Source of the DNA: an uncultured Bacteroides sp.
GTDB taxonomy: Bacteria > Bacteroidota > Bacteroidia > Bacteroidales > Bacteroidaceae
Direction: 5' to 3'
Length of the DNA stretch: 32,214 nt
NCBI GenBank assembly: GCA_947074275.1
Contig: CAMTPA010000039.1
Span: 1-32,214 of the forward strand
This document shows, in pieces, positions 1 through 7,996 of the stretch. A program made the translations under genes and the position numbers. Each line of letters begins with the position of its first letter. Within the stretch, counting starts at the first letter, position 1. Under the pieces are notes generated by a model, which was not told the DNA's origin, did not search any database, and worked only from the letters and a program-made list of their open reading frames with translations.

Positions 1-2
1 TT

Positions 3-272
3 CTTACCCGCTCGGTCATCGACAACAGTTGTGTGGACTATGTGCTGCAAGCCGACGATGCACGCAAGGATAGCCTCCGCCAAGTAGAGTGGTTTGTAGA
101 CTGTGGCGACGATGATTTTCTACTCGATCGCAATTTGGAGTTCTTCCAAGCTATGCGCAATGCAGGCATCCCCTGCCAACTGCGTGTGCGCGATGGCGGA
201 CACGACTGGGAGTATTGGAACTCGGCACTCTACACCTGCCTGCCTTTCGTCACACGTTCTTTTGGTAAGTAA
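3..272 (+). CDS. C-terminal fragment of a putative esterase (alpha/beta hydrolase, CE1-like)
   Basis: The reading frame is open from the first bases of the window, so the gene starts upstream and only the last 89 codons are visible. The fragment contains DCGDDDF, which fits the strand carrying the acid residue of an alpha/beta-hydrolase triad, and GGHDWEYW, which fits the catalytic histidine loop of bacterial esterase D/feruloyl-esterase-like enzymes. Such enzymes cut ester-linked acetyl or feruloyl groups from sugars. The next gene, a GH43 glycosidase, begins 24 bases downstream on the same strand, which suggests a shared polysaccharide operon. The nucleophile region and any signal peptide lie outside the window, so the substrate cannot be judged. 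The family call is fairly firm; feruloyl versus acetyl specificity is open. Confidence 0.72.
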   Translation, partial: LTRSVIDNSCVDYVLQADDARKDSLRQVEWFVDCGDDDFLLDRNLEFFQAMRNAGIPCQLRVRDGGHDWEYWNSALYTCLPFVTRSFGK

Positions 273-296
273 AGTAATTGTAATATTATAAATGTA

Positions 297-1625
297 ATGA
301 AAATATATAATATCTCATTTTGGATTTTATTTTTAGGGGTTATCGTTGCAAATGCTCAAAAACCAATTATTCAGACTAAATATACGGCAGATCCAGCCCC
401 AATGGTTCACAATGATACCGTGTTTTTATACACTACTCACGATGAAGATGATGCCGAAGGTTTTAAGATGCTTGACTGGCTATTATACACATCAACAGAT
501 TTGCTAAATTGGACAGATCATGGTTCTGTGGCATCTTTAAAGAGTTTCGATTGGTGTATACGTGATAATGGTGCTTGGGCTCAACAATGTGTAGAAAGAA
601 ATGGCAAGTTCTATATGTATTGTCCTATACATGGGCAAGGGATAGGGGTGCTTGTCGCAGATTCACCTTATGGCCCATTTTCCGATCCTATAAAAAAACC
701 TTTGGTTTGGCAAAAAGAGCATTGGAACGATATTGATCCAACGGTTTTTATAGATGATGATGGACAAGCTTATATGTATTGGGGAAATCCAGATGTATAT
801 TATGTGAAGCTGAATGAAGATATGGTATCCTATTCAGGTGGCATTGTGAAATTGCAGGAAAACCCTCAGCACTATCAAGAAGGGCCTTGGTTCTATAAAC
901 GAAATGGATTTTACTATTTAGCATTTGCATCTACCTGTTGTCCTGAAGGAATAGGCTACGCTATGAGTGATAAACCTACAGGACCTTGGGAAACCAAAGG
1001 ACATATAATGAAACCTACGCACAAATCTCGAGGCAACCATCCCGGGATTATCGATTATAAAGGTAGGAGTTATGTGTTTGGACTCAATTATGACATTCTT
1101 CGTATGGAAACAGATGAGCATAAAGAACGTCGCTCTACTTCGGTTGCAGAAATGTTTTATAACCCTGATGGAACAATAAAAGAAGTGCCATATTGGTCTG
1201 AAAATAACGTGGAGCAATTAGGACCATTCAATCCTTATCGCCGTGTTGAGTCAGAAACTATGGCGTGGGGGTATGGGCTGAAAACCGAAAAAATGCTTAA
1301 TGGTGGAATTTATTTGACAGATATAGATAACAATGAATATTTATGTGTGCGGGGTGTAGACTTTGGAGAAAAGGGTCCCTCCAGTATATCTTTCAGTTCG
1401 GCTTCTGAAAATAGCGGAGGATATATTGAAGTGAGGATAAACGATCCTGAAGGACCAATTGTTGGAGAAGTTGAGATTAAACCGACTGGTGCAAATGACA
1501 GGTTTGAAATGATGTCTGGAAAACTGAAATCTATAAAAGGTATCAATGATCTGTATTTCTGTTTTAAAAGTAATAAAGAAAAAAAGATATTCAATATTGA
1601 TTATTGGATAATGACTGAATTATAA
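297..1625 (+). CDS. Glycoside hydrolase family 43 protein with CBM6-like C-terminus (A+T-rich copy)
   Basis: This 442-residue protein has a signal peptide (about residues 1-20, ending ANAQ) and then a five-bladed GH43 propeller. The three expected acidic catalytic positions are visible: D32 in TADPAPM (base), D147 in NDIDPTVF (pKa modulator) and E195 in YQEGPW (acid). Residues from about 320 onward resemble a CBM6-type beta-sandwich, with ESETMAW at its start and FNIDYW near its end. GH43 enzymes of this layout are usually arabinofuranosidases or beta-xylosidases acting on arabinoxylan; which one applies here is inference. It is a clear paralogue of the next gene, 19 bases downstream, but its codons are much richer in A and T at third positions. 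That contrast suggests separate origin rather than recent local duplication. Likely periplasmic or surface-exposed. Confidence 0.87.
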   Translation: MKIYNISFWILFLGVIVANAQKPIIQTKYTADPAPMVHNDTVFLYTTHDEDDAEGFKMLDWLLYTSTDLLNWTDHGSVASLKSFDWCIRDNGAWAQQCVERNGKFYMYCPIHGQGIGVLVADSPYGPFSDPIKKPLVWQKEHWNDIDPTVFIDDDGQAYMYWGNPDVYYVKLNEDMVSYSGGIVKLQENPQHYQEGPWFYKRNGFYYLAFASTCCPEGIGYAMSDKPTGPWETKGHIMKPTHKSRGNHPGIIDYKGRSYVFGLNYDILRMETDEHKERRSTSVAEMFYNPDGTIKEVPYWSENNVEQLGPFNPYRRVESETMAWGYGLKTEKMLNGGIYLTDIDNNEYLCVRGVDFGEKGPSSISFSSASENSGGYIEVRINDPEGPIVGEVEIKPTGANDRFEMMSGKLKSIKGINDLYFCFKSNKEKKIFNIDYWIMTEL

Positions 1626-1644
1626 ACCAATTATCGCTTGATAT

Positions 1645-3003
1645 ATGAAACCAATGAAACTCATTTTAGCCAATGTGCTATTGGCGGTTGCATCAAATGC
1701 GGTCTGCCAAAACCCCATTGTGCAAACGATGTACACCGCCGACCCTGCACCAATGGTCTACAACGACCGCCTCTATCTATACACATCGCACGATGAAGAC
1801 AACGCCACGTGGTTTACGATGGACAACTGGAAACTCTACTCCACTGCCGATATGGTGAACTGGACCGACCACGGTGTGGTGATGTCATACGCCGATTTCG
1901 ATTGGGCAAGCGGCGATGCTTGGGCACCGCAGTGCATCGAGCGCGATGGTAAGTTTTACTTTTATGTGCCGATGACCGCCCGTGAGAATGGCCGACCAGC
2001 CATTGGCGTGGCAGTGGGCGACAGTCCTTATGGCCCTTTCTACGACCCCATCGGAAAACCGCTGGTGCAGACCGACTGGGGCGATATAGACCCTACGGTG
2101 TTTATAGACGATGACGGACAAGCCTATCTCTACTGGGGCAATCCCAAGTTGTATTACGCCAAGCTCAACGAAGATATGATTTCGATTCAAGGCGACGTGG
2201 TGGCTGTGCCAATGACCGAAGCCTCGTTTGGCAAACGCGAGGGCGACGCTGGCCGACCCACGCTCTACGAAGAAGGCCCATGGCTCTACAAGCGCAACAA
2301 TCTCTACTACCTCTTTTGGCCGGGTGGCCCGCTGCCCGAATTTATCGGCTACTCCACAGCGACCTCGCCCACAGGCCCTTGGAAGAATGGCGGTGTGGTG
2401 ATGTCTCGCGAGGGAGGCGTGTTTACCAACCATCCCGGTGTAATCGACTTCAAGGGAAAAACCTACTTCTTCTATCACAACGGCGCACTGCCCGGAGGTG
2501 GCGGCTTCAATCGCTCGGTGTGTGTAGAAGAGTTAGTGTTCAACAAAGACGGCTCTGTGCCCGAACTCAAAATGACCGAAGGTATCAAGAAAGGCATCGC
2601 CACGGTAAATCCATACGTGAAAAACGAAGCCGAAACAATGGCTTGGTCGGAGGGTTTCAAATCGTCGCAGAACAAGGAGGTGGGTGTTTTTCTCACAGCT
2701 CAGCACAGCGGTGCCTTCGTCAAGGTGCGCGATGTGGACTTCCGGCAGAAGGGTGCCAAGAAGCTCACCACCCGCATAGGCACCACTCACAACGACCCCG
2801 TGGCTATGGAGGTGAGGCTCGATGCAGCAGACGGACAGTTGCTCGGTACGGTGAAAGTGCCTCGCACCGGCGGCGACAATCGCTGGCGATTGATGGAGAT
2901 GGATGTGCCCCAAGTGACAGGCACGCACGACCTCTACTTTGTGGTGAAGGGCAAGCCCGCTACCAACCTGATGTATTTTGATTACTGGAAATTCAATGAA
3001 TAA
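1645..3003 (+). CDS. Glycoside hydrolase family 43 protein with CBM6-like C-terminus
   Basis: This 452-residue protein is the second of two tandem GH43 enzymes. After an N-terminal export signal (about residues 1-21, ending NAVCQ) it shows D33 in TADPAPM, D149 in GDIDPTVF and E210 in YEEGPW, the three conserved acids of the family. Residues from about 330 (NEAETMAW) to the end ([10 protein letters not shown]) form a CBM6-like domain expected to bind xylan or a similar glycan. Arabinofuranosidase or xylosidase activity is likely from family precedent. The cysteine at 21 could in principle be lipidated, but the preceding residues do not make a good lipobox. The ATG at 1645 is used; a second ATG three codons later is possible. 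Base composition matches the downstream esterase gene, unlike the preceding paralogue. Confidence 0.9.
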   Translation: MKPMKLILANVLLAVASNAVCQNPIVQTMYTADPAPMVYNDRLYLYTSHDEDNATWFTMDNWKLYSTADMVNWTDHGVVMSYADFDWASGDAWAPQCIERDGKFYFYVPMTARENGRPAIGVAVGDSPYGPFYDPIGKPLVQTDWGDIDPTVFIDDDGQAYLYWGNPKLYYAKLNEDMISIQGDVVAVPMTEASFGKREGDAGRPTLYEEGPWLYKRNNLYYLFWPGGPLPEFIGYSTATSPTGPWKNGGVVMSREGGVFTNHPGVIDFKGKTYFFYHNGALPGGGGFNRSVCVEELVFNKDGSVPELKMTEGIKKGIATVNPYVKNEAETMAWSEGFKSSQNKEVGVFLTAQHSGAFVKVRDVDFRQKGAKKLTTRIGTTHNDPVAMEVRLDAADGQLLGTVKVPRTGGDNRWRLMEMDVPQVTGTHDLYFVVKGKPATNLMYFDYWKFNE

Positions 3004-3020
3004 AACCGAAGATACGAACG

Positions 3021-3884
3021 ATGAAAACAAGAATTCTATTCCAACTCCCTTTGCTGCTGCTTGTGGCAGCTTTCAACTGGGCCTGCTCTTCTAAAAGCAC
3101 CAGCGAGCCTGCCGAAGAACTGTATGTATTTCTATGTTTGGGTCAGTCCAATATGGAAGGCCACGCCCGTGTAGAACCCATCGACACGGTAGATGTAAAC
3201 GAGCGTCTGATGGTGATGCAAGCCGTGGACTGCCCCGACCGCAACTACGAGCGAGGCAAATGGCGCAAAGCCGTTCCGCCAATGGTGCGTTGCAACACAG
3301 GGCTTTCGCCTGCCGACTACTTCGGGCGGACACTCGTAGACAGCCTGCCCGAGCACGTGAAAGTAGGCATCATAAACGTGGCGGTAGGTGGTTGCCGCAT
3401 CGAGATGTTCGACAAAGATAGCTGCCAAACCTACATCGCCACATCCCCCGACTGGCTAAAGAATATGACCAAAGAGTATGATGATGAGCCTTATGAGCGA
3501 TTGATAGAGTTAGCAAAAAATGCACAGCAAGATGGCGGTGTCATCAAAGGAATCTTGCTACATCAAGGAGAATCGAACACGGGCGAAACGGAATGGCCCA
3601 TCAAGGTGAAAAAGGTGTACGACTCCATCCTTGCCGACCTAAACTTGCAACCCAACTCCGTGCCCCTGTTGGCTGGCGAGGTAGTGGGCGAAGACCAAGG
3701 AGGCAGTTGCGCTTCGATGAACCAAATCATCAACACGCTGCCTCAGTTTATCGACAATGCTTACGTCATCTCATCGCATGGGTGCGAACGGGTAGATGAT
3801 AACATCCACTTCAGTGCGGCAGGCTACCGACTTTTGGGACAACGCTATGGCAATCAGATGTTGCAATTGCTGAACAACAATTAG
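3021..3884 (+). CDS. SGNH-type carbohydrate acetylesterase lipoprotein (CE6/sialate-O-acetylesterase-like)
   Basis: The 287-residue product begins with a lipoprotein signal (NWAC, lipidation expected at C22, followed by SS). The block-I motif GQSNMEG places the nucleophile at S43. HQGESN is the conserved mid-protein block of this esterase group, and DDNIHF supplies the Asp-x-x-His pair (D260, H263). This pattern matches the SASA/DUF303 group that includes CE6 acetylxylan esterases, which remove O-acetyl groups from xylan or other sugars. Its position 17 bases after a GH43 gene and just before a terminator makes it the last gene of the degradative operon. Removal of acetyl groups that block the GH43 enzymes is the likely role. 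Exact substrate is not readable from sequence. Confidence 0.87.
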   Translation: MKTRILFQLPLLLLVAAFNWACSSKSTSEPAEELYVFLCLGQSNMEGHARVEPIDTVDVNERLMVMQAVDCPDRNYERGKWRKAVPPMVRCNTGLSPADYFGRTLVDSLPEHVKVGIINVAVGGCRIEMFDKDSCQTYIATSPDWLKNMTKEYDDEPYERLIELAKNAQQDGGVIKGILLHQGESNTGETEWPIKVKKVYDSILADLNLQPNSVPLLAGEVVGEDQGGSCASMNQIINTLPQFIDNAYVISSHGCERVDDNIHFSAAGYRLLGQRYGNQMLQLLNNN

Positions 3885-3909
3885 CAGTTTGCTGCTATTT
3901 TAATAAAGG

Positions 3910-3940
3910 AAACGAGGTGAGCATTCATCTCGTTTTTTTT
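3910..3940 (+). terminator. Rho-independent terminator after the esterase gene
   Basis: An 11-bp stem pairs AAACGAGGTGA (3910-3920) with TCATCTCGTTT (3925-3935), with one G-U pair and a four-base loop (GCAT). It runs straight into a T tract ending at 3940. It lies 25 bases after the esterase stop codon and ends the GH43-esterase operon. Confidence 0.9.
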
Positions 3941-4072
3941 AGCTACCCATTGGCGGTTTTGTAGATAGGCCTTGTTATGAAATAGGCTCATCGAGGTGCT
4001 GAAAACGATGAAGATGTTATATACAGTCGAAGATGTGTAACAAGTGTGTGACACGTGTGGAGCATAAAAAGA

Positions 4073-4080
4073 TACTTTTG
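4073..4080 (+). promoter_or_regulatory. Bacteroidota -7 box for the GH5-GH43 gene
   Basis: TACTTTTG matches the Bacteroidota primary-sigma -7 consensus TAnnTTTG and lies 59 bases before the start codon at 4140. No clear -33 TTTG is present at the expected spacing. An ACACGTGT palindrome at 4051-4058 overlaps where it should be, so activation by a regulator is possible. Confidence 0.6.
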
Positions 4081-4139
4081 CGTTGTACAAATTTAAGCTA
4101 CAACATCTTTGAAAGTCAAACTTCAAAATCGAAACAACA

Positions 4140-7100
4140 ATGATGAGAAACTTATGTAAAGCAATGTGTGCGCTGTTGCTGCTGTCTTGTTCGCTATCGC
4201 TTGCTGCGTGGGAAGGGATGTCGATGCCACAACTGAAAGTGAGTGGCAATCAGCTGGTCGATTCGCACGGCAATGTGGTGAAGCTGCACGGTTTTGCGCA
4301 GACTTACAGTCCGTGGTTCAACGAGCAAGGGAAATACTGGACAAACTACGATGTGAATGGCTGTCTGAAATACAATCAAGGATTGATAGACGATATAATG
4401 GAAGCAGGGTGGCAAATGAACTTTGTTCGGATGCATATGGACCCCTACTGGTCAAACCGGCCCGGCGCAAATGTTTCGGGCGAGAACGATATTTCGGCAT
4501 TCGACTTCGAGCGATTCAAATCGGCTTTAGACAAGGTGTTTATCCCTATGGCAGAGTATGCCATAAAGAAAGGGATGTATGTAGTGATGCGTCCTCCCGG
4601 TGTGTGTCCCGAAGAGATTGCGGTGGGCGATGCTTACCACAATTATCTGATGCAGGTGTGGAGCTACGTGGCGCAACACCCCAAACTGAAAAATCACCCT
4701 AACATTATGTTCGAGCTTGCCAACGAACCCGTGCGCATACTGGGCACAGACGGAACGTATGGCAGTCGTTCGCAAGGGCATTTTGATAACTTGAAAATAT
4801 ACTTTCAAACGATTGTAGACGAAATGCGCGCACAGGGGTGCAACAACATTTTGTGGATTCCCGGATTGGCTTATCAGGCTATTTATAGCGGATTTGCAAT
4901 CAACCCGATAGAGGATGAAGAGATAGGCTATGCGGTTCACATCTATCCGGGATGGTTTGGAAGCGGTGAGGGGTACGCAAATTTCCAAAAAGGATGGGAT
5001 GAAGATGTGAAACCCATTGCCGACCTCGCCCCCATAATGATAACCGAGATGGACTGGGCCGACGAAAAATACAACGCCTCGTGGGGAAAGGCTCATACGG
5101 GTGTGGCTGGCGGAGATGGTTTTGGTGCCAATTTCAAAAAGATAACCGACGATGCTGGCAATGTGAGCTGGCTGCTGTTCACCAGCCCCGAATATTTGGC
5201 AAGATTCAAAGACGAAGCTCCCGCCGATGGAGTGCCCTACACTTTCTTGACCGACCCCGAAGCCTGTCCGTGGCCCATTTATCATTGGTATCAAGCGTAT
5301 GCCAAAGATAATTTTCCCCGTCCCGATTTCACCTATCGCTCGCACAGCGACAATGGCGATGGCACCTTTACCAATCCCGTGGTATTTGGCGATTTCCCCG
5401 ACCCCGATGTGATTCGTGTAGACGATGTATATTATATGGTATCTACCACGATGCACGTTTTCCCCGGTGCTACGATACTCAAATCGCACGACTTGGTGAA
5501 CTGGGAATATTGCTGCAACCCATTGGAACGCATTGAACTGACCGATGGCTATAACCTCGAAAATGGAGAAAATAGATATAGCAAAGGACAATGGGCAAGT
5601 GCCTTGCAGCACAAAAATGGTAAGTTCTACCTGCTATTCACCACCTTAGACGAAGGCAGCTACCTACTCACCACCACCGACATAAACGGCACGTGGGAAA
5701 AGAAGAAGCTGAACGACTCGTTCTACGACCCCGGCTTGCTGTTCGACCCCAATGGAAAAACCTACGTAGTGTATGGCATCAATCAAATTCGCATTGCCGA
5801 GGTAGATGACGACTTTGTGAAAGTGGCCGATGGAGACAAACAGGTGGTGCAATATTCGTTTCGCGAAGGGTTAGAAGGCAGCCACTTGTACAAGATAGGC
5901 GACTATTACTACATCTATGCCACCTACGGCGGATGGCCAGCCTATCAAACGGTGTTTCGTTCGACCGATGTTTACGGCCCCTACGAAGAGAAAAAACTGA
6001 TAGATGACGACAACATACACCAAGGAGCATTGGTGCAAACACAAACGGGCGAGTGGTGGACGGTGCTCTTCTACGACAAAGGAGCCTACGGACGCTTCCC
6101 GAACCTGCAACCTGTGACGTGGAGCGAGGGATGGCCCGAAATAGGAGTGGACGGAAAAGGGGTGACTACCTATCGCAAGCCCAACGTGGGCAAAGAGTAT
6201 CCCATTGTTTCGCTTCCTACCAACGATAACTTCCGCCACTACGAGTTGGGTATGCAGTGGGGATGGAATCACAATGCCGACCCTGCCAAGTGGTCGTTGG
6301 TAGAGAATGCGGGTTGTCTGCGCCTATATACAGCCAATGTGACAGACGATTTGTATCTTGCCAAAAACACCTTGACACAGCGCATCTTGGGCTACCATTC
6401 GGATATGAACCACTCGTACGGAACAATCAAGATGGAGATTGGTGGAATGGTCGAAGGCGATGTGGCAGGATTGGCTGTTTTGCAAGACCCTTGTGCCTAC
6501 ATCGGTGTCAAGATGATAGATGGAGCGAAGAAGCTTGTTCACGGAAAGTCGTCGTTGACAGGCAAGATAGAAACCACCTTGCAGCAAGGAGTGACTGTCG
6601 ATGCCACCACCATCTACCTACGTGCAGTGGCCAACTACCTCACAAGCAAGGTCAGCTTCTATTACAGTTCGGACAATCAAACCTATGCCTCTATGGGCGA
6701 TGAGTTTGCGATGCAATACGACCTGTCGGTATTCACAGGCAATAAGTTTGCGATATTCAACTACGCCACACAAGCCGTGGGTGGCTATGTAGACATTGAT
6801 TGGTTTTCTACCGAACCACACTACCAAGAAAGCACCTATTATGATAACTCTTTCGAAGGGTATAGCCCGGAATCGCTCACACTAACCGACCTGCTTGTAG
6901 GCGAAGGAGAAGAAGCGACATTGCTCACTGGTAGTTCGAGCAACTTAAACATCAAAGCCATCTATGCCGACGGACACATCGAGGATGTGACACTTACGGC
7001 TCAATACGAAGTAGAAAACCCAGAAGTGCTTTCGGTGGTGAACGGTCGCATCGTGGCTTTGTGCGATGGAACATCCGATGTGTACATCCGCTACAAAGGG

Positions 7101-7718
7101 GCAATGGGCGAGGCGCAAAGCAAAGTAGTAACTATCACCTCCACCACCTTCCCACTCACCGAAAAACTTTTCAATCCATCCATTTGGACTACGGGCACGT
7201 TTGATGAAGCAACCCAAACCTTAGTCACCGGACAATATGGCTTTGGTGGCTGGGTATACAACAACGGTGTCGATTTGTCGGATTACAAATACGTGGTGGT
7301 AAAGCTATCGGAAGTGAACAACGGAGGAGCCTCTTTCCGCTTGTTCGACGAAAATAACTACTGGACCTCGGCGGCAATGTATGATATGGGAAATCAAACC
7401 CAACTGGTGGTAGACCTGCACAATTCATACAAGGAGGGCGGCGCAAAACTAAACTCGGCACACATCTACATCACGGGTTTTTGGTCGTATGGAGGAACCC
7501 CCATTCGTATTTCCGATATTTACCTCACCAGCTCCGACGATTTTGAGAAACCAAGCGGCATAGCCGAAGGTGAGGTGTTGGCCGACCCCATTGTAGATGT
7601 ATATACCATTGGCGGAGTAAGGGTGCAAAGCGGTGTGCTTCGTAGCCAAGCCATTCGCACGCTTTCGCCGGGAATATACCTTGTAGGTGCCGAAAAGATT
7701 ATGATACTATCTAAGTGA
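4140..7718 (+). CDS. Secreted bifunctional GH5-GH43 enzyme with Big-2-like and CBM-like domains
   Basis: This 1192-residue protein has an N-terminal export signal, then two catalytic modules. The GH5 barrel (about 27-400) shows NEP with acid/base E196, ITEMDW with nucleophile E303, and the conserved HIYPG segment. The GH43 propeller (about 410-690) shows D421 in FPDPDV, D530 in FYDPG and E579 in LEGSHLY. Next come a concanavalin-like beta-sandwich of the kind that follows GH43 (about 695-890), a Big-2-like immunoglobulin domain (about 911-999) and a carbohydrate-binding-like domain (about 1003-1138). The last 42 residues (VDVYTIGGVRV to LSPGIYLV) resemble the end of a T9SS sorting tail, but are shorter than a full one. 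Cutting a glycan backbone plus its side chains is the likely role. It is monocistronic, with its own promoter. The alternative start is the second ATG. Confidence 0.9.
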   Translation: MMRNLCKAMCALLLLSCSLSLAAWEGMSMPQLKVSGNQLVDSHGNVVKLHGFAQTYSPWFNEQGKYWTNYDVNGCLKYNQGLIDDIMEAGWQMNFVRMHMDPYWSNRPGANVSGENDISAFDFERFKSALDKVFIPMAEYAIKKGMYVVMRPPGVCPEEIAVGDAYHNYLMQVWSYVAQHPKLKNHPNIMFELANEPVRILGTDGTYGSRSQGHFDNLKIYFQTIVDEMRAQGCNNILWIPGLAYQAIYSGFAINPIEDEEIGYAVHIYPGWFGSGEGYANFQKGWDEDVKPIADLAPIMITEMDWADEKYNASWGKAHTGVAGGDGFGANFKKITDDAGNVSWLLFTSPEYLARFKDEAPADGVPYTFLTDPEACPWPIYHWYQAYAKDNFPRPDFTYRSHSDNGDGTFTNPVVFGDFPDPDVIRVDDVYYMVSTTMHVFPGATILKSHDLVNWEYCCNPLERIELTDGYNLENGENRYSKGQWASALQHKNGKFYLLFTTLDEGSYLLTTTDINGTWEKKKLNDSFYDPGLLFDPNGKTYVVYGINQIRIAEVDDDFVKVADGDKQVVQYSFREGLEGSHLYKIGDYYYIYATYGGWPAYQTVFRSTDVYGPYEEKKLIDDDNIHQGALVQTQTGEWWTVLFYDKGAYGRFPNLQPVTWSEGWPEIGVDGKGVTTYRKPNVGKEYPIVSLPTNDNFRHYELGMQWGWNHNADPAKWSLVENAGCLRLYTANVTDDLYLAKNTLTQRILGYHSDMNHSYGTIKMEIGGMVEGDVAGLAVLQDPCAYIGVKMIDGAKKLVHGKSSLTGKIETTLQQGVTVDATTIYLRAVANYLTSKVSFYYSSDNQTYASMGDEFAMQYDLSVFTGNKFAIFNYATQAVGGYVDIDWFSTEPHYQESTYYDNSFEGYSPESLTLTDLLVGEGEEATLLTGSSSNLNIKAIYADGHIEDVTLTAQYEVENPEVLSVVNGRIVALCDGTSDVYIRYKGAMGEAQSKVVTITSTTFPLTEKLFNPSIWTTGTFDEATQTLVTGQYGFGGWVYNNGVDLSDYKYVVVKLSEVNNGGASFRLFDENNYWTSAAMYDMGNQTQLVVDLHNSYKEGGAKLNSAHIYITGFWSYGGTPIRISDIYLTSSDDFEKPSGIAEGEVLADPIVDVYTIGGVRVQSGVLRSQAIRTLSPGIYLVGAEKIMILSK

Positions 7719-7769
7719 ACAAAGTAGACAGTTTTAAAAGAGTAGAAAAATAAGGGTTGGTTAAAAAAT

Positions 7770-7830
7770 AGTCACATCGGCCAATGAGGTGGAATTAGCA
7801 TCCATTTTCGGCGGTTGATGTGACTGTTTT
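7770..7830 (+). terminator. Structured 3' region, probable terminator of the GH5-GH43 gene
   Basis: AGTCACATC (7770-7778) and GATGTGACT (7817-7825) form a perfect 9-bp stem, followed by GTTTT. The 38-base interior can fold again through AGGTGGA and TCCATTT. The loop is longer than in a typical terminator and the T run is short, so the call is tentative. Confidence 0.5.
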
Positions 7831-7940
7831 GATTAACAATGGTTTAGTGGGTTCTCTTTTTAGCGAGTCATTCTCTAAGAGTAGAAGTGGGTTGATGAAA
7901 AAAATGATTTGTTTTATTTCGTTTTTTCAATAAAAAAATA

Positions 7941-7948
7941 TAATTTTG
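7941..7948 (+). promoter_or_regulatory. -7 box for the repeat-protein gene
   Basis: TAATTTTG fits TAnnTTTG and sits in a very A+T-rich stretch 48 bases before the first ATG at 7997. No good -33 element was found at the usual distance. Confidence 0.5.
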
Positions 7949-7996
7949 ATACTCTAAACCTGAGTCTCTATTTTTAATACCTATATACTAACTTAA

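Noticed and set aside
2280..2981. 233-residue open frame in another frame inside the second GH43 gene
   Set aside because: It is rich in Arg, Gln and Ser with no domain, and is out of frame with a gene showing all GH43 motifs.
4527..5612. 361-residue open frame on the minus strand inside the GH5-GH43 gene
   Set aside because: It lies wholly inside a gene with complete family motifs and its product has no recognisable domain; codon bias of the + strand gene explains the open frame.
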